64,000 nt of DNA from Mycobacterium pseudokansasii (GTDB lineage: Bacteria > Actinomycetota > Actinomycetes > Mycobacteriales > Mycobacteriaceae), in the NCBI RefSeq assembly GCF_900566075.1, contig NZ_UPHU01000001.1:434001-498000 (forward strand), in the 5' to 3' direction. The position numbers were made by a program, and so were the translations under genes. Below, piece after piece: positions 30,203-40,356 of the stretch (the stretch's first letter is position 1; every line of letters starts with the position of its first letter). The notes under the pieces were generated by a model that worked only from the letters and a program-made list of their open reading frames with translations, was not told where the DNA came from and did no database searches.

Positions 30203-30859
30203 ATGCACCGACTGGGAGCTGTACTGAGTGCTGCGGTGTGCCTGGCCGGAGCGGCCCTGGGATTCGCCCCGGTGACCGTCGCGGCGGGCAATCCGTGGTT
30301 CGCGAACTCGGTCGGCAATGCCACGCAGGTGGTTTCGGTGGTCTCGACCGGCGGCTCTACCGCGAAAATGGATGTGTACCAGCGCACCGCCGCCGGCTGG
30401 CAGCCACTCAAGACCGGGATTCCCACCCATGTCGGTTCGGCGGGAATGGCGCCGCAGGCCAAGAGCGGTTATCCGGCTACCCCGATGGGCGTCTACAGCC
30501 TGGACTCGGCCTTCGGTACCGCGCCCAATCCCGGTGGCGGACTTCCGTATACGCAAGTCGGACCCAACCACTGGTGGAGTGGGGACGACCACAGCCCCAC
30601 CTTCAACACCATGCAGGTGTGTCAGAAGGCCCAGTGCCCGTTCAACACCGCCGAGAGTGAGAACCTACAGATCCCGCAGTACAAGCATTCGGTGGTGATG
30701 GGCGTCAACAAGAACAAGGTGCCCGGCGGCGGTGCCGCGTTCTTCTTCCACACCACCGACGGCGGACCCACAGCGGGATGCGTGGCAATAGACGATGCGA
30801 CGCTGGTGCAGATCATCCGGTGGTTGCGGCCCGGCGCGGTGATCGCGATCGCGAAGTAA
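30203..30859 (+). CDS. Exported YkuD-like protein, Rv0309 family
   Basis: 218 residues. A signal peptide (MHRLGAVLSAAVCLAGAALG) is followed by an L,D-transpeptidase-like (YkuD/ErfK) domain with the conserved HTTDGGPTAGCVAID, where His, Gly-Cys are the catalytic pattern. It probably acts in the cell envelope on peptidoglycan or a related substrate. ATG 30203 matches the Rv0309 length; earlier in-frame starts would put polar sequence before the signal. Confidence 0.88.
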   Translation: MHRLGAVLSAAVCLAGAALGFAPVTVAAGNPWFANSVGNATQVVSVVSTGGSTAKMDVYQRTAAGWQPLKTGIPTHVGSAGMAPQAKSGYPATPMGVYSLDSAFGTAPNPGGGLPYTQVGPNHWWSGDDHSPTFNTMQVCQKAQCPFNTAESENLQIPQYKHSVVMGVNKNKVPGGGAAFFFHTTDGGPTAGCVAIDDATLVQIIRWLRPGAVIAIAK

Positions 30860-30868
30860 CCGGGGCCG

Positions 30869-31381
30869 TCAGTCAGCCAACGCGCGGCCCGGTCGCACGG
30901 TGAACCCCAGGTTGGCTACCGACATCGTCGCCTCGTAGGTGCGGTCGTATCCGGTGGCGCTGATCCGCCAGCCGTCGGGGGTGCGCCGATACTCGTCGCG
31001 GTAGAAGGCCGCGCCGATCAGCATGAAATTGGCTTCGGCGACGATGACGCGATCCTGCAGATACCAGCTGCCCGTCGCCGTGTCGCCGGTCACCGCGATC
31101 TCCGGATGGGTTACCCGATGTTCGGTGATGATGTCGGGTCCCAACGCCGAGCGCAGGTATTCCACCACGTCGTCGCGGTTGGTGAAATGCAGTTCCTTGC
31201 CCAGCGACGAGCCGTAGTCGCCGCGCACGTCCTCGGTGAGGGTGTCGGCGAAGTCGTCCCAGTGCTTGGTGTCCAGGGCCCGCAGATAGCGGTACTTGAG
31301 CTGTTTGATTGCTTCGACGTCCTTGACATCGGCGAAATGTGCGACATCCGCGGCGAGGGCAGCCAGGTCTGCAGGGTTCAT
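30869..31381 (-). CDS. SnoaL/NTF2-like protein, Rv0310c family
   Basis: 170 residues with a SnoaL_4-type fold: LAADVAHFADVKDVEAIKQL, YRYLRALDTKHWDDFADTL and a C-terminal YRRTPDGWRISATGYDRTYE. The family includes bile-acid 7-alpha-dehydratase and other small dehydratases or isomerases; the substrate here is unknown. ATG 31381 was chosen over GTG 31384. It is convergent with the YkuD-like gene (9 bases apart). Confidence 0.87.
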   Translation of the reverse strand: MNPADLAALAADVAHFADVKDVEAIKQLKYRYLRALDTKHWDDFADTLTEDVRGDYGSSLGKELHFTNRDDVVEYLRSALGPDIITEHRVTHPEIAVTGDTATGSWYLQDRVIVAEANFMLIGAAFYRDEYRRTPDGWRISATGYDRTYEATMSVANLGFTVRPGRALAD

Positions 31382-31424
31382 CACGTCATTGCAGCACGTT
31401 CGCCGCCGACGTTATCGTCGGGGC

Positions 31425-32654
31425 ATGAGCCAATCCCGCTACGCCGGGTTGTCCCGCGCGGAGCTGGCAATCCTGGTGCCCGAACTGCTGTTGATCGGGC
31501 AGCTGATCGACCGCTCCGGCATGGCGTGGTGCATCCAGGCGTTCGGTCGCGAGGAGATGCTGCAGATCGCGATCGAGGAGTGGGCCGCAGCCAGCCCGAT
31601 CTACACCAGGCGCATGCAACAGGCGCTGAACTTCGAGGGCGACGACGTACCCACCATCTTCAAGGGCCTGCAACTCGACATCGGCGCTCCACCGCAATTC
31701 ATGGATTTCCGCTTCACGGTCCACGATCGCTGGCACGGCGAATTCCGCCTCGACCACTGCGGTGCGCTGCTCGATGTCGAACCGATGGGCGACGAGTACG
31801 TCTTCGGCATGTGCCACACCATCGAAGACCCCACCTTCGACGCCACGGCCGTGGCCACCAACCCGCGGGCGCAGGTCCGGCCCCTCCACCGGCCGCCGCG
31901 GGTGCCACCCGACCGGCATCCGCACTGCGCGTGGACCGTCGTCATCGACGAGTCCAACCCCGAGGCCCGGGGCATCCCGGCGCTGGACGCCGTTGCGCAA
32001 AGTAAAGCTGCGCGTTGGGAATTGGTGGCCGTCGACCGTTCGGACGACGGACTCGCCGACTATGCGGGCCCGCTGCTGGCCGATCTCGACTTCGGTGCCT
32101 TCTCCCACTCGGCGCTGGTGCGGATAGCGGACGAAATCTGTCTGCAAATGCACCTGCTCTACCTGTCGTTCGCCATCGCGGTAGGCAAACGCGCCGGTGC
32201 GGACGCCGAACTGGCGCGGTCGATCAGCACCCGCCAGTTGATCGGGATAGCCGGGCTGGCCGCGGAGCGCATCCACCGCGCGCTGGCCCTGCCCGGCGGA
32301 ATCGATGGCGTGTTACGGGTATTCGAGTTGCACCCGCTGTTCAACCCCGCCGGCTATATCGAGGCCGAGACGACGGGGGACAGGTTGCTTCTGCACCGCT
32401 CGCCGGGGCACGACGACGCCGCATGGATTTCGCTGTGCACACCCGAATCCGGACGACCACTGCAGGCGGTCGCCACCGCGGTCGACCCGCACGTCGCCGT
32501 CCGGCTCGGCGGGACGAACACCGAGTGGACCGCCGAGCTGGTGAACACCGAGAGCCCGGCATCCGAATTGCCGGAGGTGTTGGTGGCCAAGGTAAGTGGC
32601 GGGTCGAGCTTTGTATTCCAGCCGAGGCGTTCGCTGCCGCTGACCGTGGTCTGA
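31425..32654 (+). CDS. Conserved mycobacterial protein, Rv0311 family
   Basis: 409 residues, exactly the Rv0311 length, starting ATG 31425 (MSQSRYAGLSRAELAILVPE). No export signal. Mixed alpha/beta composition, with His- and Cys-containing stretches (HDRWHGEFRLDHCGALLDV and FGMCHTIEDP) that could bind a metal. Function unknown. It is divergent from the SnoaL-like gene, with 43 bases between starts. Confidence 0.88.
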   Translation: MSQSRYAGLSRAELAILVPELLLIGQLIDRSGMAWCIQAFGREEMLQIAIEEWAAASPIYTRRMQQALNFEGDDVPTIFKGLQLDIGAPPQFMDFRFTVHDRWHGEFRLDHCGALLDVEPMGDEYVFGMCHTIEDPTFDATAVATNPRAQVRPLHRPPRVPPDRHPHCAWTVVIDESNPEARGIPALDAVAQSKAARWELVAVDRSDDGLADYAGPLLADLDFGAFSHSALVRIADEICLQMHLLYLSFAIAVGKRAGADAELARSISTRQLIGIAGLAAERIHRALALPGGIDGVLRVFELHPLFNPAGYIEAETTGDRLLLHRSPGHDDAAWISLCTPESGRPLQAVATAVDPHVAVRLGGTNTEWTAELVNTESPASELPEVLVAKVSGGSSFVFQPRRSLPLTVV

Positions 32655-32807
32655 CCCCACGCCATATGTCAAGGCGATGGCTGTACCTTTTCGGTGACGA
32701 CACGGCATCGACCGCATACCAATGAGATTGGGAGCGAACCCAATACGGTATGCCCGCGGATATGGTTGACCCTGGCCTTCGACCCTATCGACGAAAGTAT
32801 CCGCTCT

Positions 32808-34703
32808 ATGTACGACCCGCTGGGGTTGTCGATCGGGACCACGAACCTGGTTGCGGCATCTAACCGAAGCTCTCCGGTCATTCGTCGCGCTGTGCTGACG
32901 CTGTACCCGCACTGCGCCCCGAAAATCGGTGTGCTCGGCCGTAACCCGGACGTGGCCGAGTCCGGCACATTGATGAGTGGCTTCGTGGAACGCGTCGGCG
33001 ACTCGGTTGCCCTGGTGTCCCCGGACGGGTCGGCTCACGATCCGGACCTGCTGACGATCGAGGCGCTGGACGCGATGGTGGTCGCCGCCGGCGTGGACGC
33101 GAGTTCGTCGGAGATCGCGATCGCCGTCCCCGCCTACTGGAAACCCGGAACTGTCCAGGCGCTGCGTAACGGTCTGCGCACGCACGTCGGCTTCGTGCGT
33201 AGCGGTATGGCGCCGCAGCTGGTCCCCGACACAATCGCGGCGATGACGGCGGCGAACACCGAACTGGCTATCCCGGCCGGGGGCGTGGTCGGTTTGCTCG
33301 ATTTCGGTGGCTCCGCCTCGTACGTCACTTTGGTGGAGACCAAGTCTGATTTCGAACCGATAAGCGCCACACTGCGTTACGCGGATTTCTCCGGTGAACA
33401 GATCGACCAGGCGATACTGCTGCATGTCATCGACCGGCTCGGCCACGACGACATCGATCAGGCCGGCACCGCCGCCGTCGCCCAGCTCGGCCTACTGAAG
33501 GAACAGTGCCGAGAGGCCAAGGAGCGGTTATCCACCGTCGATGTTACGGAATTGGCTACGGAGCTGGCCGGAACCAGCACTACGATCCGGTTTACCCGGG
33601 ACACGCTCGATGACCTGATCCAGGATCGGCTGACCGGTTTCATCTACGCGTTCGACGACATGCTGGCGCGCAACAAGGCGAGTTGGACCGATCTGGCGGC
33701 GGTGGTCACCGTCGGCGGTGGCGCCAGTATTCCGCTTGTCACTCAACGCCTTTCCTTTCACACCCGGCTCCCGGTGCTGACCGTTTCGCAGCCGGCCTGC
33801 GCGGCCGCAGCCGGTGCGCTGTTGCTGGCTGCCCGTGGGCGAGACCTGGACTTCCGCACTCGGACGTCCGTCGGGTTGATGGCCAGGGCTGCTGCCGCGT
33901 CGGGTACCGCCGTGATCGAGCTGCCGGCCGGCGACGTGATGGTGATCGACCAGGAGGCGGTGACCGATCGCGAGCTGGCCTGGTCGCAAACGGACTTCCC
34001 GGGCGACGTGCCGGTGCGTTTCGAGGGTGACTCGTACAACGAGGACGGCCCGTGCTGGTCGATGCGCTTGAACGTGATCGACCCGCCCAAAGAACCACCG
34101 TGGCGCCGGTTCCGGTTCTCTCAGCTGCTGATCGGGCTCTCCGCGGTGGTGGCGATGACCGCGATCGGCGGTGTGGCATTCACCTTGACCGGCGTCGAGC
34201 GGCGCCAGGCTCCCGTGGTGCCCAGTGTGGTGCCGCTGCCCGCGCCCTCCGTGTCGCTGCGGCCGAGCGCCGCGGTGCCCAGCCCGGTCAACCCGCCGCC
34301 CAGCTCGGTGCCGGTGCCAAGTGCGGCACCGGCCCCCACCACCGTCGCGCCACCACCGCCCTCACCGACGTTGACGGCGCCACCGCCGACGTCGACGCTG
34401 GCGCCGTCGCCGGCGGTGACCACGACAACCGCGCCCCGGCTCACCACCACCACGAGTCCCCGGCCGACCAGCACCACCTCGGCGACGCCGACCACGACGG
34501 CCGAGCCCGAGGACACCACGACTGAAGATGCACCGACCACCACCTCGACGGTGAAGATGACCACGGAGTGGTTGCACGTCCCGCTGCTGCCCGTGCCGAT
34601 ACCGATTCAGGTGCCGGCGAATCAGGCTCCGCAAAACCCGGCGCCGCAGACCCAGCAGCCTCAGGGGCCGCAAAACCCGTTCGCGGGTTCCGGCACCCCC
34701 TGA
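32808..34703 (+). CDS. Hsp70/actin-like membrane protein with Pro/Thr-rich tail, Rv0312 family
   Basis: 631 residues. Residues 1-390 resemble the Hsp70 ATPase fold (LGLSIGTTNLVAA phosphate loop; VVGLLDFGGSASYVTLV; AVVTVGGGASIPLVTQRL). A membrane helix (about 450-470) follows, then roughly 130 residues dominated by Pro, Thr and Ser, ending in WLHVPLLPVPIPIQVP. No substrate-binding domain is seen, so it is unlikely to be a true chaperone. ATG 32808 fits the Rv0312 N-terminus. The next gene has a similar architecture and tail. Confidence 0.88.
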   Translation: MYDPLGLSIGTTNLVAASNRSSPVIRRAVLTLYPHCAPKIGVLGRNPDVAESGTLMSGFVERVGDSVALVSPDGSAHDPDLLTIEALDAMVVAAGVDASSSEIAIAVPAYWKPGTVQALRNGLRTHVGFVRSGMAPQLVPDTIAAMTAANTELAIPAGGVVGLLDFGGSASYVTLVETKSDFEPISATLRYADFSGEQIDQAILLHVIDRLGHDDIDQAGTAAVAQLGLLKEQCREAKERLSTVDVTELATELAGTSTTIRFTRDTLDDLIQDRLTGFIYAFDDMLARNKASWTDLAAVVTVGGGASIPLVTQRLSFHTRLPVLTVSQPACAAAAGALLLAARGRDLDFRTRTSVGLMARAAAASGTAVIELPAGDVMVIDQEAVTDRELAWSQTDFPGDVPVRFEGDSYNEDGPCWSMRLNVIDPPKEPPWRRFRFSQLLIGLSAVVAMTAIGGVAFTLTGVERRQAPVVPSVVPLPAPSVSLRPSAAVPSPVNPPPSSVPVPSAAPAPTTVAPPPPSPTLTAPPPTSTLAPSPAVTTTTAPRLTTTTSPRPTSTTSATPTTTAEPEDTTTEDAPTTTSTVKMTTEWLHVPLLPVPIPIQVPANQAPQNPAPQTQQPQGPQNPFAGSGTP

Positions 34704-34761
34704 GCTGACTCCGCGCCTGGCAGTCAGCTTTGAGCTTAACCAGAACGGGTCCGCGACCTGC

Positions 34762-34780
34762 TGGACACGAGTAGTGTCCA
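34762..34780. promoter_or_regulatory. Perfect 19-bp inverted repeat, possible operator
   Basis: TGGACAC-GAGTA-GTGTCCA lies in the 226-base gap between the two proline-rich protein genes, 150 bases before the downstream ATG. The symmetry is that of a dimeric repressor site. No regulator gene is adjacent. Confidence 0.45.
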
Positions 34781-34929
34781 AATTGGGCACAACTTTATAA
34801 GCGCCAGCTATTTGGATGCAACTAGTCGCACCAGCAATGCGACGTGAGGATTGTCGACGGCGGCCGGCGCGGTACGCTCGTCCGCCTTAGACCCCCATGG
34901 CTAGTTATCACATGGCCTGGGAGGGCCAG

Positions 34930-36333
<1,404 letters not shown>

Positions 36334-36400
36334 GCGGGTAGCGGATCGGGTCCACTGCCAGCACACTGGGCAGTAACTGGATGAATTTCGAGGAGGTCGC

Positions 36401-36787
36401 GTGGGCAGCAACGGTCCATTCGGATTCGACCCCGACGACTTCGATCGGGTGATCAGGGAAGGCAGTGAGGGTCTGCGCGACGCGTTCGAGCGGATCAACA
36501 GGTTCCTCACCGGCCCAGGCGACCGGTCGGGGTGGTCGATGATTTTCGAAGATCTGGGGCGGCGCAGGCGTCCGGCTCCGGAAACCGCGGGCGAGGCCGG
36601 CGACGGGGTGTGGGCTATTTACACGGTGGATGCCGACGGCGGTGCCCGCGTCGAACAGGTGTATGCGACCGAACTGGACGCCCTGCGGGCCAACAAGGAC
36701 AACACCGACCCCAAGCGCAAAGTGCGCTTCTTGCCCTACGGCATCGCGGTCAGCGTCCTCGACGATCCCGCCGACGAACCGACGTAA
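36401..36787 (+). CDS. Conserved mycobacterial protein, Rv0313 family
   Basis: 128 residues, the length of Rv0313 (GSNGPFGFDPDDFDRVIREG). GTG 36401 is behind a strong AGGAGG. Acidic, soluble, no export signal; the C-terminal YTVDADGGARVEQVYATELD resembles small regulatory or scaffold domains but no function is known. Convergent with the DUF3060 gene (4 bases apart). Confidence 0.88.
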   Translation: MGSNGPFGFDPDDFDRVIREGSEGLRDAFERINRFLTGPGDRSGWSMIFEDLGRRRRPAPETAGEAGDGVWAIYTVDADGGARVEQVYATELDALRANKDNTDPKRKVRFLPYGIAVSVLDDPADEPT

Positions 36788-36791
36788 CTCC

Positions 36792-37526
36792 TCAGTCCTG
36801 CTGGACGACGTTGCCGCTGCCGGACTTGCTGACCTTCGGTGCGCCCGAGTGATACGTGACCTTGTTGTTGATGCCGGAGGCCTCGATGGTGTCGGCGGCG
36901 TCGACGGTGACGGTGTTCTCGATTCCCGAGACGGTCAGGCTTGCGCAATGGCCGGTGATGACGACCGTGTTGGACATTCCGCTGATTTCGACGACGCTGT
37001 CGTTGCAGGCCAGTGTCTTGTTTTCGTTGAGGCCGCTGACACTGAGATTTCCGCCCGGCGGCGACGCCGGTGACGTCGACGGACCGGCCGTCGGGTTCCG
37101 GGTCCTGCTGCCCGAGGGCGGCGGGACGGTCCCGGGTGGGCCGCTGATCGTCGGGAAGGTGGGGGTCAGGGTGGACAACGTGCGCGAAATGTGGCTTCCC
37201 GCGTAGGCGACGATGCCACCGACCACGACCAGGATCCCGACCACGAATACCGCGGCCAAGATCCAGAACAGGCGGTTGCCCGACGACGATCGCGGTGTGG
37301 CCCCCGGGAAGGGCGACTGATAGCCATACGAGTCATAGGACCCATACGTCGAGCCGTAGGGAGGCGGCATCGGCGGTGGCGGCGGCACCGGGCCGGGCGG
37401 CGGATAGCCCTGGTATGCGGAGCCGCCGGGCGGCTGCGGACTCCCCAGCTCGGATGCGCGCGCCGCGTCGGCCAGCGGTTGCTCGAGCTGGCGGATCCGG
37501 GCTTCCGGGTCGTCCTCTGGATTCAT
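36792..37526 (-). CDS. DUF3060 membrane protein, Rv0314c family
   Basis: 244 residues. A Pro/Tyr/Gly-rich cytosolic N-terminus (QGYPPPGPVPPPPPMPPPYG), one membrane helix (LFWILAAVFVVGILVVVGGI, about 85-105), a Ser/Pro linker and a C-terminal DUF3060 beta-repeat (GMSNTVVITGHCASLTVSGI, then ASGINNKVTYHSGAP) with two cysteines. The outer domain is presumably periplasmic. Function unknown. Confidence 0.88.
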   Translation of the reverse strand: MNPEDDPEARIRQLEQPLADAARASELGSPQPPGGSAYQGYPPPGPVPPPPPMPPPYGSTYGSYDSYGYQSPFPGATPRSSSGNRLFWILAAVFVVGILVVVGGIVAYAGSHISRTLSTLTPTFPTISGPPGTVPPPSGSRTRNPTAGPSTSPASPPGGNLSVSGLNENKTLACNDSVVEISGMSNTVVITGHCASLTVSGIENTVTVDAADTIEASGINNKVTYHSGAPKVSKSGSGNVVQQD

Positions 37527-37582
37527 GCACAGATGCTCCCATAACGGGACCGTGCCGAATAGGCCCGAATAAGCTCGACATC

Positions 37583-38602
37583 GTGCCGGATCTGCCCAAC
37601 CGCCAGATCGTGTTACGTCGCCGTCCCACCGGGCTGGTGCAGTCCGACGACACCGAACTCGTCACGTCACCGGCGCCCCGGCCCGCGCCGGGCGAGGCGC
37701 TGCTGCGCACCACGTATGTAGGTATCGACGCGGCCGCGCGAACCTGGCTGGACGATCAGCCCGGCTATCTTCCGCCGGTGCAGCTGGGCGAGGTCATCCG
37801 GGCGGCCGGAATCGGCGAAGTCGTCGAAACACGTTGCGACGCTTACACTGTCGGCGACGTCGTCACCACGCTGACCGGTTTCCAGGAGTATGTGATCATT
37901 CGCGACGACGTGTTCAGCACACCGATCCCGGGGGAGAGTGACCAGCTGGCGATCATGTCGGTGTACGGGCCGACAGGGGCCACCGCCTACTTCGGGATGA
38001 CCGACATCGGCCGGCCCAAGCCGGGCGAGACGGTGGTGGTGTCGGCGGCGGCGGGCGCCACCGGATCGGTGGCCGGGCAGATCGCCAAGATCGCCGGAGC
38101 CCGGGTGGTGGGCATCGCCGGCGGGCCGCAGAAGTGCCGGGCGGTGGTCGAAGACTTCGGATTCGACGCGTGTATCGACTACAAGAACGAGGACCTGGCC
38201 GCCGCCCTCAAAGCGCACTGCCCCCAGCGCGTGGACGTCTACTTCGACAACGTCGGTGGCCCCATCCTCGACGCGGTGCTGGGCCGGCTCGCCCACCACG
38301 CGCGGGTGGTGCTGTGCGGTGTCATCTCCAGTTACCTGACCGGCGAGCACCCGGGTCCGGCCAACTACGTCAACCTGCTGTCCAAGAGCGCGCTCATGCA
38401 GGGGTTCAATACTCTCGAGCAGTGGGGCCGCTTCGACGAGGCTTTCGCCCTCCTGCGCCAGTGGGAGGCCGAGGGGCGGCTCAAACACCGGCAGACCATT
38501 TTCGACGGCATCGAGTCGTGCGTCGACGCCCTCAACGGGCTGTTCACCGGGGCCAACATCGGCAAGACGCTGGTCAAGATCAGCGAACCGTCCGGCGCCT
38601 GA
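37583..38602 (+). CDS. NADP-dependent alkenal/prostaglandin reductase-like MDR oxidoreductase
   Basis: 339 residues of the zinc-free medium-chain dehydrogenase family (PTGR/leukotriene B4 12-hydroxydehydrogenase group). The GroES-like N-terminal domain is followed by the nucleotide-binding loop VVVSAAAGATGSVAGQIAK and the family signature VDVYFDNVGGPILDAVL. It likely reduces C=C bonds of alpha,beta-unsaturated carbonyls with NADPH. GTG 37583 (VPDLPNRQIVLRRRP) is the best start. No counterpart at this place in M. tuberculosis. Confidence 0.92.
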   Translation: MPDLPNRQIVLRRRPTGLVQSDDTELVTSPAPRPAPGEALLRTTYVGIDAAARTWLDDQPGYLPPVQLGEVIRAAGIGEVVETRCDAYTVGDVVTTLTGFQEYVIIRDDVFSTPIPGESDQLAIMSVYGPTGATAYFGMTDIGRPKPGETVVVSAAAGATGSVAGQIAKIAGARVVGIAGGPQKCRAVVEDFGFDACIDYKNEDLAAALKAHCPQRVDVYFDNVGGPILDAVLGRLAHHARVVLCGVISSYLTGEHPGPANYVNLLSKSALMQGFNTLEQWGRFDEAFALLRQWEAEGRLKHRQTIFDGIESCVDALNGLFTGANIGKTLVKISEPSGA

Positions 38603-38778
38603 ACCGCGACGCGACTGAAGCCGCGCGAGAGATAGTGCGCTGCTTGCCATTTCAGCGGGCGGCGATCGCGCTGCACAACCGGGCGGCGGCCCCGCTCGGT
38701 TACCGCGCCGGCCTGGACGCAAAGCGAAGAGGGGTCGCCCCAGAGTCGGCACGGCGCAAAGTGAGCTGCTATCGTCCC

Positions 38779-39660
38779 ATGCTTATGCCCGAGATTGACC
38801 GTCGCCGACTGATGATGATGGCCGGATTCGGCGCGCTGGCGGCCGCGATCCCGGCCCCTACGGCCTTGGCCGCCCCGTCCCCTCCGGCTGCTCCGGCGAG
38901 TCCGACGCCGTTGGCCCCGGCCGCGGGGGCAACCGGTGGCTTCCTCTTTCACGACGAGTTCGACGGCCCGGCCGGCTCGGCCCCCAATCCGTCGAAGTGG
39001 GCGGTGTCGAATCACCGGACGCCGATCAGGAATCCCGTCGGGTTCGACCAGCCCCAATTTTGGGGACAGTACCGCGACAGCCGCCAGAACGTGTTCCTGG
39101 ACGGCAACTCCAACCTGGTGTTGCGCGCCACCCGGGACGGCAACAGCTACTTCGGCGGCCTGGTCCACGGTCTGTGGCGGGGCGGCATCGGGACCACGTG
39201 GGAAGCCCGGATCAAGTTCAACTGCCTGGCGCCCGGTATGTGGCCGGCCTGGTGGCTGTCCAACGACGATCCCGGCCGCAGCGGCGAGGTCGACCTGATC
39301 GAGTGGTACGGCAACGGCACCTGGCCCTCGGGAACCACGGTGCACGCGAACCCGGACGGGACAGCCTTCGAGACGTGCCCGATCGGCGTTGACGATGGCT
39401 GGCACAACTGGCGAGTCAGCTGGAATCCGAGCGGCATGTACTTCTGGCTGGACTACGCCGACGGCATGCAGCCGTACTTCTCTGTCCCCGCTACCGGCAT
39501 CGAGAATTTGGACGAGCCCATCCGCGAGTGGCCGTTCAACGATCCCGACTACACGATGTTCCCGGTTCTCAACCTTGCCGTCGGCGGCTCCGGTGGCGGT
39601 GATCCGGCGGCCGGCAGCTATCCGCAGGAGATGCTCGTCGACTGGGTTCGCGTCTTCTAG
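38779..39660 (+). CDS. Exported GH16 beta-1,3-glucanase-like protein, Rv0315 family
   Basis: 293 residues. A Tat-type signal peptide (DRRRLMMMAGFGALAAAIPA) precedes a Pro/Ala spacer and a GH16 laminarinase fold. The catalytic motif GEVDLIEWYGNG carries both acid residues. WEARIKFNCLAPGMWPAWWL and the ending QEMLVDWVRVF are conserved with Rv0315, an exported glucanase-like antigen. ATG 38779 gives MLMPEIDRRRL as in Rv0315. Confidence 0.93.
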   Translation: MLMPEIDRRRLMMMAGFGALAAAIPAPTALAAPSPPAAPASPTPLAPAAGATGGFLFHDEFDGPAGSAPNPSKWAVSNHRTPIRNPVGFDQPQFWGQYRDSRQNVFLDGNSNLVLRATRDGNSYFGGLVHGLWRGGIGTTWEARIKFNCLAPGMWPAWWLSNDDPGRSGEVDLIEWYGNGTWPSGTTVHANPDGTAFETCPIGVDDGWHNWRVSWNPSGMYFWLDYADGMQPYFSVPATGIENLDEPIREWPFNDPDYTMFPVLNLAVGGSGGGDPAAGSYPQEMLVDWVRVF

Positions 39661-39720
39661 AGCGCCGCGCTCCGGGGTTACCTTCACAAAGCCCTCAGCA
39701 TGGCGTGCCCGGGAGACAGC

Positions 39721-40335
39721 ATGGAATTTCTGGTCACGATGACCACCCGCGTTCCCGACGGCACGTCCCTGGATCAGGTCAACGACGTCCGCGCTCGTGA
39801 GGCCGCGCATGCCCGCGAGCTCGCGACCCGGGGAAACCTACTTCGGCTGTGGCGCCCGCCGCTGCGGCCGGGCGAACGGCGCACGCTCGGCCTTTTCGCC
39901 GCCGCCGACGACGAGCGGCTGGAGCAACTGCTCGCGTCGATGCCGCTGCGGATCTGGCGCACCGACGAGGTCTGCGCGCTCGGCTGCCATCCCGACGACC
40001 CGCCGGGCGCGGGGATAACTCCGCGGCCCGGTAAGGGGCCGGAGTTCTTGATCGCCATGACCGTCACGGTGCCACCGGGCACGGCGGCGCAGGTCGTCGA
40101 CGACGCCGCGGCGCGCCAGGCCCGCCGCGCCCGTGACCTGGCCGAGGCCGGACACCTGGTGCGGCTCTGGACGCTGCCCGACGGGCCGGAAGGCCCGCGC
40201 ATGGTGGGTCTGTGGCGGGCCCGTGATCCCGGCGAGCTGATGGCCATCCTGGAATCGCTGCCGCTGTCGGGATGGATGACCATCGAGACCACGCCGCTGA
40301 GCTCACATCCCAACGACCCGATTCGGGCGCGGTGA
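39721..40335 (+). CDS. Two-domain muconolactone isomerase-like protein, Rv0316 family
   Basis: 204 residues made of two ferredoxin-like muconolactone isomerase repeats: MEFLVTMTTRVPDGTSLDQV with LLASMPLRIWRTDEVCAL, then PEFLIAMTVTVPPGTAAQVV with ILESLPLSGWMTIETTPL. The duplication may replace dimerisation seen in single-domain enzymes. Other genes of the beta-ketoadipate pathway are not nearby, so the substrate is uncertain. ATG 39721 chosen; ATG 39700 would add seven residues. Confidence 0.88.
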   Translation: MEFLVTMTTRVPDGTSLDQVNDVRAREAAHARELATRGNLLRLWRPPLRPGERRTLGLFAAADDERLEQLLASMPLRIWRTDEVCALGCHPDDPPGAGITPRPGKGPEFLIAMTVTVPPGTAAQVVDDAAARQARRARDLAEAGHLVRLWTLPDGPEGPRMVGLWRARDPGELMAILESLPLSGWMTIETTPLSSHPNDPIRAR

Positions 40336-40356
40336 CCCGGAGTTAGGGTGGGGTGA

